From Apoda limacodes (Eukaryota > Arthropoda > Insecta > Lepidoptera > Limacodidae): a DNA stretch of 64,000 nucleotides. The stretch spans positions 27,359,521 through 27,423,520 of the forward strand of contig OX291544.1 of the NCBI GenBank assembly GCA_946406115.1, in the 5' to 3' direction. The notes under the pieces are model-generated. The model made no database searches and was not told the DNA's origin. It saw nothing but the letters and a program-made list of their open reading frames with translations. Made by a program: the position numbers and the translations under genes. How positions within the stretch are numbered: position 1 is the first letter of the stretch; every line of letters begins with the position of its first letter. Below are positions 1 through 11,500 of this stretch, piece after piece.

Positions 1-366
1 TTGTTTATTTTTAATTTCTTTTTTTATCAAAATTGAATATAGAAAAATTACAAAATTTTCTTTATTTCCCAGTTTTACAGACCAGTTGCCTCCATTTTTT
101 TAATAGGTAATAGGTAAAAGGTTTAGTGTAAGGTTAGTGACGTACCTACTCATGAAAATCCTACTAAGCATAATATGCACCGTGCATATAAGATATTAGA
201 ATTTTGCAAATATTTCCCTTAATACTGCGTTAATGTTTTATTATTATATGAGTATTTGCAAACCTTAAAAAATTAGTCTTAAAATTAAAGCAAAATATCG
301 ACAACATCCAATCGAGTTATTAGTTCAATCAAAAACAGTTGCTCTTGTCGAAAACCCTGTTGTCAT

Positions 367-1066
367 CATATGCAGGGTGCAAAATGCTAAGTGATCTCAC
401 TCGATTATATCTAAACTATACACGATATCTTAATACTAATTATTGACTGAAAGTTCTTCACGAGCTCTTTCCAACGGTATCAATAATGGTTTATAAAATT
501 AACTGTATCTATCCGAAAATTTAATGTTTTCAGTTTCCATACATTTAGAATGGCGACGTGGCACTCAGCGCATGATACCTAATATCTTACGCCATGCGAT
601 TTTTTCCTTTAGGCTTCTTAAAAAACCAGGTATACAGTGCACCAACTAATAACTTAGATGAACTTTGAATTCATATAAGACATGCTATAGCGTTGATAAC
701 TCCAGCGATGCTATAACAGAATTGTAGAGAGACAGTAGATATAGCTAGAAAATGTATGGAAAAAGGAGGACGCCACTTCGAACATTATTAAAAAACCTGT
801 TTAGTTATGTGATTAATTTAAAATCATGAGCTCGTTAATTGCGTTTTTGTTTAAGATAATTTACAAAAAACATAATATTCTTTATTTAAACTTGATAAAG
901 TATTAGGTATCATGTGATGAGTGCCATGTCGCAATACTATATGTATGGATAATATCATTGCATAGATCTCGTGAAGAACTTTCAGGATCAATAATCAATA
1001 TTTCGATATCGTGTATGGATTAGAAATAGTCGATTGAGATCACTTAGCGTGTCCATCCTGTATATG
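367..1066. repeat. Foldback (long inverted repeat) element, about 700 bp
   Basis: The left end (CATATGCAGGGTG at 367) and the right end (CATCCTGTATATG, ending at 1066) are inverted copies. The similarity continues inward for roughly 200 bp on each side: GCTAAGTGATCTCA, TACACGATATC, AAAGTTCTTCACGAG and GATACCTAATA each appear on the left and, reverse-complemented, on the right. There is no coding capacity. It is best read as a non-autonomous terminal-inverted-repeat (MITE or foldback) element. I could not define a target duplication. Confidence 0.75.
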
Positions 1067-1407
1067 TATAGTAAAAAAAATTTACAGGATTTATTTAAAA
1101 ATTTCGCCTGATCAGTAAATAAAATGTTAAGGCGAATCTGACCAACATTTTTTCATACAAACTGCGTTACACTAAATATCTTGAAATATTAACACTTTCC
1201 TACTCCAAACTTGTTATTATCAAACAGCTGTTGAGTGAGTGTATCTATAAGTGCATGTTCTGGGTGAGGACTATGTAAATATATATATTTATGTATGGCG
1301 AGTGTAAGACTATACTATGATTGCAATAGGGTTTATTAAGTTAGTTTACTAAGTCCGAGAGCATAATATCTACCATGTGCCCATTACCATGCCACAAGAC
1401 AATTCCA

Positions 1408-2038
1408 TTTTTAGTTCCGTAGCCAAATGGCAAAAACGGAACCCTTTTAGATTCGTCATGTCTGTCTGTCTGTCCGTCCGTATGTCACAGCTACTTTTTC
1501 CCGAAACTATAAGAACTATACTGTTGAAACTTGGTAAGTAGATGTATTCTGTGAACCCCATTAAGATTTTTACACAAAAATAGAAATAAACCAATAAATT
1601 TTTGGGGTTCCCCCATACTTAAAACTGGAACTCAAATATTTTTTTTTCATCAAACCCATACGTGTGGGGTATCTATGGATAGGTCTTCAAAAATGATATT
1701 TCTGATATCATTTTTTTCTAAACCGAATAGTTTGCGCGAAAGAGACTTCCAAAGTGGTAAAATGTGTGTCCCCCCTGTAACTTAAGATAAGAGAATGATA
1801 AAACTTAAAAAAATATAAGATGTACATTACCATGAAAACTTCCACCGAAAATTGGTTTAAACTAGATTTAGTAAGTAGGTTCCTTTTTAATACGTCATAA
1901 ATCGTAAACCGCAATTTACCTTTCATTCAATCAACTTAAACATAAAAATATTTTTGTTTGTGTTTGTAGATTCCATAAATGGTGGTAGGTACGGAACCCT
2001 GGGTGCGCGAGTCCAACTCGCACTTGGCCCGTTTTTTT
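1408..2038 (+). repeat. Lepidopteran interspersed repeat (GGTTCCGTA...TTGGCC type)
   Basis: It starts with TTAGTTCCGTAGCC and has a run of TCTGTCTGTCTGTCCGTCCG. It ends with TACGGAACCCTGGGTGCGCG, the palindrome-like GAGTCCAACTC and a T-run after TTGGCCC. A related copy lies in reverse orientation at 59222-59660 and shares the middle (GCGCGAAAGAGACTTCCAAAG on this strand, reverse-complemented there). No open frame of note. Confidence 0.75.
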
Positions 2039-2374
2039 AAAATTATCTATCTGTGATGGATGGTGTAAATAATTTGATGATGCAAACTGTGTAACAGCAA
2101 TTAAATATTAATTGAATTAAAGCCGAGTGTGGGTTAGAATTAGGGTTGCCAGATTTTATATTAGATTCCGGGACAAAAGAATTAGGCCAAAAAAAGGCCA
2201 AGGCGACTAAAATGATTTTGTTTGCTTGCTTGCCTCAGCCATTATACGCCTCACTTACTGCGGTGGATTAGAGAAAGGAGTATCAATGAATTATACTTTT
2301 TTAATTCACGTGTGAGATACGAAATCTTTGACAGCCTTAATTGTTGTTTGTTTTATAAGTTTCTAAAATTCTAG

Positions 2375-2534
2375 GTAAAACCAGTCGGGTGTCGAGGATG
2401 GATGTGTTCATTTTTCGACGCTCGTCACGTTCGGGAAACCCTCACCGTGGCCTTCCGCAGTGGCCCTCGGCGACGACGGCTGCGGGTCTCCTTACTCATT
2501 GTCGTCGTGTGTGTTATATTTGGCCCGTTACATG
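2375..2534 (+). CDS. Gene A exon: central loop and start of TM7 (160 nt)
   Basis: The acceptor is TTCTAG and the donor G|GTAAGA. The exon reads VKPVGCRG... in phase 0 and ends with one base of the next codon. It contains an arginine-rich stretch (GPRRRRLR) followed by the hydrophobic VSLLIVVVCVIFGPLHG. It aligns codon for codon with gene B exon 2 (RRLRMCLILTVVVLTFGPLR) and has the same length and phase. GC content is visibly higher than in gene B, with many CGA/CGG arginine codons. Confidence 0.85.
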
Positions 2535-5500
2535 GTAAGAAAACTTTTGCTGTCACATCATTATTTAAAAAAAGTAATTAAAAAAATTAAACCGTCTTCA
2601 AAACAGTAATTAATTTAATTAATAACTAAAAAGAGAGAAAGAAGTGTTTTATCTTTAAAAAAAATCTAAAGTAAACATGCTAACAATTATTTAAGGTCAG
2701 TGCCAGCCTCAATATTTGGAGTAAAAGCCTCAAAATTTGTCGTAGTATGCGGTACAAAACTGCTGAACACGCCACATACACCGTATTCACCGCCTACCGC
2801 CCGAACGAGGGCATACACATCGTTACGTGCGAAGGTGTCTTTAGGAATTACATGAGAACAGACGAGTTAATCATCGCTCTGCAATAATATTGCCTAATTA
2901 GTTGTTTTTTTTAAGTTTTTTATAATAAAACTAACACTGATGTGCATACATATGTGTTAAAAAACATATCAATTCAGTTATGTGTGAAGTGTAAATACAA
3001 AAAAACTCTAAAATCATATCGTTAAAATTTGAATACTTAGTGAATTGGTTTTAGGAGTGTTGTGTTGACAAAGCATAGGAATGAGTCATTCCGACCGCAA
3101 CTCATTGCCTATCAGGTCTAGAGCCATTAAGTATGGCAATTTCGAATTTATTAGCTACTGTACTGCTTCTATAAGATTAAAATTAATAAATGGATACGAA
3201 TATGTCGTCTCGGATTGTCACTGCAAGGCAAGCAGAAAATAAACTTAAAGAGGTGCTACTAGAACTTAAAGCATCTAGGGTCACTTGTGAACGTTTATTG
3301 CAAGAAAGAAATGAAAGCGAAATAGAAATTATTAATATTATTGATAAAAACAAATCGCTAAAAATGAACTCACCGAACTGAATGACAAATTTATGGACGA
3401 ATGAAAAAAATCGGAAGACATATGGGGTCAACAAAAGTTATTGACTTAATTGCCACATACTTAGCTCTTATTTTAATTAATGTATTGACGAAGGGACCTT
3501 TCCTGAATTAATGAAATTCAGTAGGCTTATACCCCTTTTTAAGTCGGGTGATAAAGAAGAACCTAGCAATTTTAGGCCCGTGTCCATATAACCAATACTA
3601 AGTAAAATTTTTGAAGTTATAATGCTTAATCAATTGTTAATGCATTTTAATATAAATGATCTACTTAACAAAAAACAATACGGATTTGTCAAGGGTAGAT
3701 CGACTACGGATGCAACAATAACTTTAGTTAAACATATTTATAACATAAGAATCACGGGATGCTCAAGGTATATTTTGTGACCTTTCTAAAGCTTTCGATT
3801 GTGTAGAGCACTTAACGCTTCTGTTAAAATTAAAACATTACGGTATTAGAGATAAAAGTTTGGAAATGATCGAATCCTATCTACGCAACAGAATGCAGAC
3901 AGTGGATATTAACGGTAGTAGGTCTTCAGGATCGTATGTCAACAAACTTCAGTGGGGCTCCCAAATTACTAAATTATCAAAGAAACTGAGTTCTGCCATA
4001 TATGCAGTCAAGCGGATTTGACAGCTGACAGATGAGGCTACAGCAAAACTAGTTTACTTCAGTTATTTAATAGTATAATGTCGTACGGCATTATTTTATG
4101 GGGTAGAGCTGCGGATATAGGTGTTATATTTGTGTTACAAAAACGAGCAATTCGTTCTATTTATAAATTAAGTTCGAGACAATCTTTAAGAGATGTATTC
4201 AAAAAAGCAATATACACACTGTAGCGTGTCAATATATATATGAAAATATAAAATATGTACGTAGGAATATTCATTCCTTTCCAAAAGTGAGTGAATGCAC
4301 CAAGGTAAATTTAAGGCACAAAGATAAGCTCGCTCTACCCAAACATAGATTAACCAAAGTAGACAAATCATTCCCTGGCAACTGCATACGTTTTTACAAT
4401 AAAATTCCTGAGGCAATGCTGAGTATGTTTGAAAAAAGATTCAAAAATTGTATAAAAAGAACACTTTGTAGAAAAGGATATTATACCATAGAGGAATACA
4501 TCAATGATAAGAATGCCTGGGCCGACTGATCTTATTATTGTCAAACCTACAAAGATGTTTAATATTATGAAACTTATATTTCTTAGCCGTGTAGAATTTT
4601 TATTTCATTTTGTTGACGTTTTTTTTTTTTTTTTACATAATTTTATGTTATTAATTTATTTTATTGTATCTAGACGAGCTTACTAAAGTAATGTATTTTT
4701 CTTTTTTTTTCCTCTTTTCAAATGTATTTTATTTTTAATAAATGTTTTCTTGACGACAATAAGTGATTTTGTAAATCTAACATTGTGAATAAAGATTTCA
4801 ATTCATTCATTCATTTCAAAGCTTTTGAATGGCTCCGACCTAAAAAGAAAATTGGCATTTACTTTATAAAAATTTTACAGATAAAACCTTTATTTCTCCA
4901 TTTATTAATTAAATTAATGACTGTTTTAAGTTCGTTTAAATTTTTTGAATTACTTTTTTTTCATTTTAAAAATTTTAGTTGTAATTGAAACTAATTCGGT
5001 CGGTACTTAATCATTTTTAGGGTTCCGTACTACTACTATGAAGTTTTGTGCTTTTTGTTTTGTTTTTAAACTCTGTTGTTATTAAATTAAAGTTTATATA
5101 CTTTAACACTAGAAGCGCCGAAGTTTGCAACTCCCCTAGAACCGCCGCCGTGACAAATTTGTCCCATTATTTTTGACGCAACGTTCAAAAGTATAAGAAT
5201 ATCAATACGTGAAACATGTTTATTTATTTATTTTAAATCAAATCCAAGGCGTAAGAACGAAATGAAGTAAAAAAAAAACTGCGAAACAAATAGTTTGATA
5301 AGAGTCAGATATTTTTGGGTTTATATCAAAATCATCACTTTTATAGTAATTCTAACTCTACTAAATTATGAAAAACCTATAAACTAGGGGATTGTGTCAA
5401 AATTTCCCTTCCTATCCCAACGCCTTCGGGACTTGGTTTAAGACCACTACGGATTCCTAAAACATTTGGTCCTGCAAAACTTTATCCTTTGGCGTCACAT

Positions 5501-8500
5501 CCTTGGAAGAGTATTCATTGGATTTGTCTCACTAAGACAATTCCAGCGAGCCCTCATCTGTTCAAATTCTGAAGTGTTTTTGCGGTCAGTGTGTTCAACG
5601 TGGCTACCATTGCCATCCCTCTTTAGTTTATAATTATATATTCATAATCCCATAGCCTCTAGTGGCTCTGCCTGAAGAAATACATTTCTAGCTATAAATT
5701 TACGCTAAAGCTATATATACCCTTAGAGATATTTAAAATTATTAGGAGAGTTATAAGTAAAATACCACAGGCACAGCATAAAACGTAAAGCTATTAACAT
5801 TTGAGAATGGAAATGGACTGCCATACTAGCTATATCCGGTAGGTCTGAAGTCCGCTAACATCGGCATAGTAGAAAACGGGATTGATCTAGGTAAAACAGG
5901 TATTTCACATCTTTTAAAAAGGATGGGAGAGGCCTGTTTTACCATGCGCCGTTTTCTACCATGCCGACGTTAGCGGACTTCGCAACGTCACCTATACTAT
6001 GCCGACGGTAGCGTAATCCCCAAAGGTCGGCATGGTAGAGAACGGAGCATGGTAAAACAGGCCTCTCGCTTCCTTCACATCACGCAGCTATCGGCAGACG
6101 CTAACATTCGATATGTAAAATAATATTTCTATCGGCAAAGAAATTGCGATGCTTGCGCTTCGAGCATTAACGGAATATTCGTGAACTATATATAATATAT
6201 TTGTCTGTATTTATCTACAATTGCAAACTCAAATTTCATTCGGATTTATGGCAAGTACGTTAATCCAAAAAATCGGTATGTGCTCTTGAACAATTTCTCA
6301 GGCTGAATATAAATAGTATATTTCCGAGAATGCATTTGATAAGAATCCACACGCCTGGTTGTATCTGAATTACTGATAAATTTTTATTCATTAAATCATT
6401 TTATTCATTATTTATATTTCATATTCATTCAAACCATATTTTTTTTTTTTAATTGAAGTTAATAGCCCTACCATTTAGTTTACGAGCACCTAGAATCGAT
6501 CGCGATGAAATGGTTCATTGTTACTCACCTGCGTATGTTTCGATATTGTGAATAGTTAATAACTATTATATATATTTTCATAAGAATTATTTTATAGGCA
6601 ACTATAAACACGTTACAATAAAGCTGCATTGTTTTGCCCCGTCTATCTTTTACCGTCAGTCCACCGCGTGACTTGTATCAGACGGGTGGTCTTTGGTACA
6701 TCCTACAGCAAACATGGAGAATGTAAGTGAAAATGTTGACTTACGCATAATAAATTGGCTCGCGATCCCGGATGATGGAAATTTGGAGTCGAAGTATCAG
6801 CAGAGCATTCGTGATTCAGAGCCTTTGGCGATTGATTTTATCGAAGTCGGCTCAAGAGTGTCAACGAAAACAAGCCCAAGAACACCACAAAAAACGGGAG
6901 TGTGGCTACCATTGCCATCGTACTTTGTCGCTGATGAAAACGGTGTCAAAAAGTGTATTAAATAATGGTCCGACACGCCGAATCATCCCGTCCGGACTGG
7001 TTCTTATACAATATCAAAAGTAGAAGTTATCCCGAGAGAAGGTTATTCAAAACATGTGCTCGAGATCTATAATAGGATGGCAGATGGTGAACGGAAGCGA
7101 CACGTGAGCCTATACCACTACACGAGCTGCCCGGATCAAGGAGCCCCCATTGAAAACTTCATAGAGTTTGTAAAAGCTATTAATGTCGAATGGAATGGAA
7201 TCAGTTAGGATCAATCACATTTAAACCTGTCATCGCCAATAATCATACATTGTAGTGCTGGTGTAGGTCGCACCAGTACTTTTTGCGCTATAGACTATTG
7301 CATCAGTCAATGGCAGCAAAAAGGGAAACTTGACGAAAGCTGCGGTGCGGAGTATTAGACGCTTGAGATATTCAAGTGTTAGGATGGCTCAACAACATAA
7401 ATTTGTATATATTGTCAATATAATTGTATATATAGGAAAAAAAAGCACTGAATAAAGTAAAGAGCACTTTTGTGGCACCATTGATATGGAAAACTCGCTT
7501 GATAACAATGTTGTAATAAAAAATAATATTTATTGATACATTTGTTTTTTTTGACCTTATAAAAACCAAATTGATGATTGTTTAATCGTATATGTTTGGC
7601 GGTTCGACCATCATACGTTCATATATACACAGAGTTGTGCAGTGCGTCAAACATCTGCCAGGTGGCTCCAATGGCGGAGCGATCTCGAGCAAGCGAAATA
7701 TTTCTGCGACGCCTGCGCATTTTAGGGCAGAAGAGAGACCAAAATTCCGTTATCCATATTTTTGAGGTTAGATCGTATTCGAATAATGTGTTTACAAAAA
7801 TGTATCGAGTGATATTCAAATAAATAGTAGTAGTCCATACAGTACTTAAGTTATTAATAACTGAACCAATGATTTCCCCATAAAATTTGACTTAAAACTA
7901 TCCGTCCCGTCTAAAAGAGCCGCATACAACGATCCAACAAAATACGTGAAATTTTTTGGAATTTTTGGATTCTTTTTGTTTCCATAATCTAGTAGTTACC
8001 ATTTGAAGACCAACTATCGCAACAAATTATATTCTTTATAAGTGCATTTATTACAGACAGTTTTTTTGCACTTTTGGCACCTTAGAATATTGACTGGAAC
8101 AAAAATAACCCAGCGGCAGTTCTAGGTAGATCCCTTTTTTTCCATTACCTACCTATTCTTGTTACAAAATTGAAAACATTTTAATTTTTATAAATACAAC
8201 AAATTACTAAAAGTCAATAAATATTCGGACCTAAATAAAAAAGTTAGAGACGATCAAATTTGCCGGTGGGACAAAAATGAGACGGCACTTCTAGTGTTAA
8301 TATGTTTTCGATAATCCCGGCTAAAGTAGCTTTGTAAATCTCATTCAGTTTTAGGGTTCCGTACCCAGAGGGAGCCAAGGGAGCCCTATTACTAAGACAA
8401 TGCTGTCTGAATGTCCGTCTGTCTGTCCGACCATTAAAATGCTTTATCTTTTCGACCCAAATAGATAGAAGAATGAATTTTTCACAGAATATGTGCAACT

Positions 8501-11500
8501 AGACTTTTTATCTAACAAATAAAAAAAAGTTAAAGTTTAACGGGGTCTCCATATAAGAAACACAATTTTGTTGTTTTTGCTCTATCCTTAAAACAGGAAG
8601 ACTTACAAACTTTAAACTTGCAGTGAAAAATAGTGTGAACTTTAAAGTATAACAACAAATAATAAAAACCGGCCAAGTGTGGGACGTAAAAGTACACATT
8701 TGTTGGAAACGTTAAATTACCGGTACAGCACCATCTTGCTTATCATTAAGAGAAGCAGTGACACATTTGTTTGTTGAAAACTTTAAATTACCGGTACAGC
8801 GCCATCTAGCTTATTATTAAAAGTAACAGTAACGCATTTCTTTGTTGGAAACGATATTCAAAGTTAAGCAACGTCAGGCTTAGACAGTACTTGGATGGGT
8901 GATCGTTTAGCGGCACACTTTTTTGTTTGTGAATGTAAATTACGTAAACAGTGGTAGGTTCGGAACCCTTGTTGCGCGAGTCTAACTCGCAGTTGGCCGG
9001 TTTTTATTCTTTTATATCGAGTAAAGATACGTTTGGAAAGATATCTGCTGAAAAAATTTTTTTTTTCATAAACGCTCTCTGAAAGTCAAAATCAGTTTTT
9101 AAGAAATTCACTGTTCCGTGTGAAGGCACGTAAGTACCAACCATTAGGAAAACACGGCGCAATTATAATGTAAAACTTATTGTGTGCATATTTATACCCG
9201 ACGCCTTCACCGATTGTGAGCCACCTGATGTTAAGCGGTCACTGTTTAGAATCTTGACAAGCGTTGATACTTACCACAAAAGAACTTTATTCAGGCCATT
9301 TACGGTCCTAACTAAAACTGCCCTTTTTTGTGTCCAGGTGAAATGAACGTGTTATACCTGTTCATGCGGTACCGGTTTAACTGGGATGAGGTCCAGTTCA
9401 GCATGTTTTGCACTTACAGCATCATCACCAACTTAGTCGGTATGTATCATTGAAGCTGGTAACAGACGAGACTTATCTCGCAAAAGACGTGGATATAGAA
9501 CGCTCACTTCCACTCACACATTAACGCTTTAACGTTAAGTGGCATCAATTTTAAATTGCAAATTAGTTTCATCCTTTTCCTATACGCACCTACCTATATC
9601 TTCCATCACTTTGGTACAAAGACAAAGTGAAGATGCATATTATATGCTAGTGGACGAGCAATGCCACCGCAGTTCCTGGAGGGAAGCTATTGCCGCCGGA
9701 ACCTCGATCCTTTGAATTTTGAAGTCAACCGCATGGCCAGCTGATCGTCATCATCAGCTTGTGCCTATTTAGATTTGCATATGTTGTAACTGTGATAAAG
9801 TGAGTGACGCCACATATAATTAACAGTGAAGTTCTTTGAAGGATCAAACCTAGGTACACATCTGCCACATAGCCCACGTGTCGCCGCAGCTTCGGCTCTA
9901 GTGTCTTGGGGTCTTATTGGGAACAGTCTCGAGCTGTTCGGTCTATGGAATTCGATACAAAAATGTATGGAACTCTGTCTTACCTCTCGAAACCCGTGAA
10001 TGTACTTGAAAACATTTTTCTCACGAAACACCCAAGGACAGAAGTTTGAGAAAATTTGTTGTACTTACGTACATAATTTGGTAATTACATAAAACATTGA
10101 ATTGCGACAGTTGTTTATTTAGAGGCCGATATCCATAGCATATTATAAATAATATAGTTTTGCCTTGTCCGTCTGTTCGTATGTTTAATATTATGTTTTT
10201 GTCAAATTCGAACCGATTCTAAAGAAATTTTACAAAAAGGTGTATTATGTAGATAAACAGGTTTGTTATAAAATTGAACAAAGATTTGAAGTAGCTTTTC
10301 ATACTTATCGAACTGTGATAAAAAAATACCCTATTGTGGGTATAGCACATAAAAAATATTTAAGGTTTTCATATAACTTTTCTCTCATGTACACTCTAAA
10401 CAAATTATTATCTTTCAAAGTAAAATGTCCGCCTTTCTACTTTTTCATCGTAAGTCCTAAGAATCTCAAAAAATAATATAATAGAACATTTCAAGCACAT
10501 TACGATCAGACGTACTTTCGTCATACTTCTTGCAATTTAAATTACAATCATTGTTTGAAACTTTTAGTTTTTTGTATGGAAATTTACGTTTTTACTGTTT
10601 TTAAGTCATGTTCAATTCATAAATGTAACTAATTATGCTTAAAATTTGAGATATAACAAATTCTAAAGATTTGACTAACTTTTATATCAACTCAATGCAA
10701 TTATATACTTCATTATTATAGCGTTTGAAATTTGCACAAGCGTTGAAACAATAATAATATCCAGTTTTTTTTTTTTTGCTGAATACAATAATTAAACTAA
10801 ATAAAGTAATACACTAGACAATAGCAACTTTTACAACTTATATATTTTCTAAAATCCTTCACATGCTTTTTTTAACTGTGTTATAAAATTTGCACAAAAA
10901 CTGCGTATTTACGCGATCTAGCCTAATGTTTATTATGTTTTTACAATTAATAAATAAAAGATTATAACAAAAATATCTGCTATCCTAAATTATTAAATAT
11001 TGCGTGCGCGACAGTACTCATGCGCAAACATCCCTTCCACGTTTCGCTCACCGTTAGACTTATGTGCCGCAGCGTATACCTACACACACTATACTACACA
11101 TATTTCTTATTAAATAATTCTATAAAGACACTTAAATGTACCTACCAGTATATTGATCAAGTAGGATTATTTACTTACACATTTTTTTATAATTTAACCT
11201 GTACTTTTTTTGTAAAAAAAATGTTTATTCTTTGAGAAAAATAAAGATGTAAGACCTAAAAAAATCCTGTTTATAAGACTTAGACTATTTCTGTTTCGAG
11301 TAAACACGATTCACATAAAAAGAGCTCTGTGTTCTAAATATTTATTTTAATTAATTAATTAACTAAGACCTACACTTTTCAAAGACAAACCTTAGCGTTA
11401 GAAAATGTTTACACTTTTTGCCTTTTTGTTCTTTTGACTGAACTACTATTTTTTTGTATAAAATAAAATACTAACGTTAAACATGACTGTATTTGTAAAA

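Larger units (their letters stand above)
1..2374 (+). other. Intron of SLC46-like gene A (left part)
   Basis: The first gene A exon visible (2375) begins in phase 0 and matches the second coding exon of gene B, so this stretch should be the 3' part of gene A's first intron, with exon 1 to the left of the window. I found no transporter exon here. It holds a foldback element (367-1066) and a long interspersed repeat (1408-2038). Bases 1-366, 1067-1407 and 2039-2374 are AT-rich and hold nothing I recognise. Confidence 0.6.
3055..4815 (+). mobile_element. Internally deleted non-LTR retrotransposon (family J1, copy A)
   Basis: A putative 5' UTR (about 3055-3189) is followed by a coiled-coil reading frame (3190-3381), then directly by reverse-transcriptase coding sequence (about 3440-4529), an AT-rich 3' UTR, and a tail ending in repeated ATTC near 4800-4815. 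A full element would need several kb between and upstream of these parts, so this copy has lost much of its interior. Related copies are at 12335-12949 and 30869-32215, all on the + strand. The 5' boundary is a guess; no target duplication was found. Confidence 0.65.
5107..8296. mobile_element. piggyBac-like element with TTAA target sites, carrying foreign sequence
   Basis: The ends are 14-bp inverted repeats, CACTAGAAGCGCCG (5107-5120) and CGGCACTTCTAGTG (8283-8296), which match at 13 of 14 positions. They are flanked on both sides by TTAA (5103-5106 and 8297-8300), the obligate target duplication of piggyBac elements. A second subterminal motif, CCTAGAACCGCCGCCG at about 5134 and its inverted counterpart CAGCGGCAGTTCTAGG at 8111-8126, repeats the terminal pattern. 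Size is 3190 bp. No intact transposase is present. A cysteine-rich piece on the minus strand (8014-8121) and a PTP pseudogene (6714-7382) lie inside. The interior also carries a hairpin at 5847-5981. Confidence 0.72.
2535..9337 (+). other. Intron of gene A filled with transposon remains
   Basis: Contains an internally deleted LINE (3055-4815), a piggyBac-like element with a PTP relic (5107-8296) and a 5S-containing repeat (8351-9006). Bases 2535-3054, 4816-5102 and 9007-9337 hold nothing I recognise, apart from a short piece at about 9215-9243 that resembles the CCTGATGGTAAGCGGTCAC motif near the 3' end of the LINE at 25.6-29.2 kb. Confidence 0.7.

Noticed and set aside
7578..7823. An 81-codon frame inside the piggyBac-like element
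   Set aside because: It has an equally long antisense frame, no recognisable motif and no support beyond length; I could not assign it.
8861..8907. A 5S rRNA gene
   Set aside because: Only the internal 47 bp are present, embedded in a dispersed repeat; both ends of 5S rRNA are missing.
9765..10031. An 88-codon minus-strand frame with Arg/Cys-rich stretch
   Set aside because: No domain recognised and it lies in an intron; probably part of an unidentified repeat.
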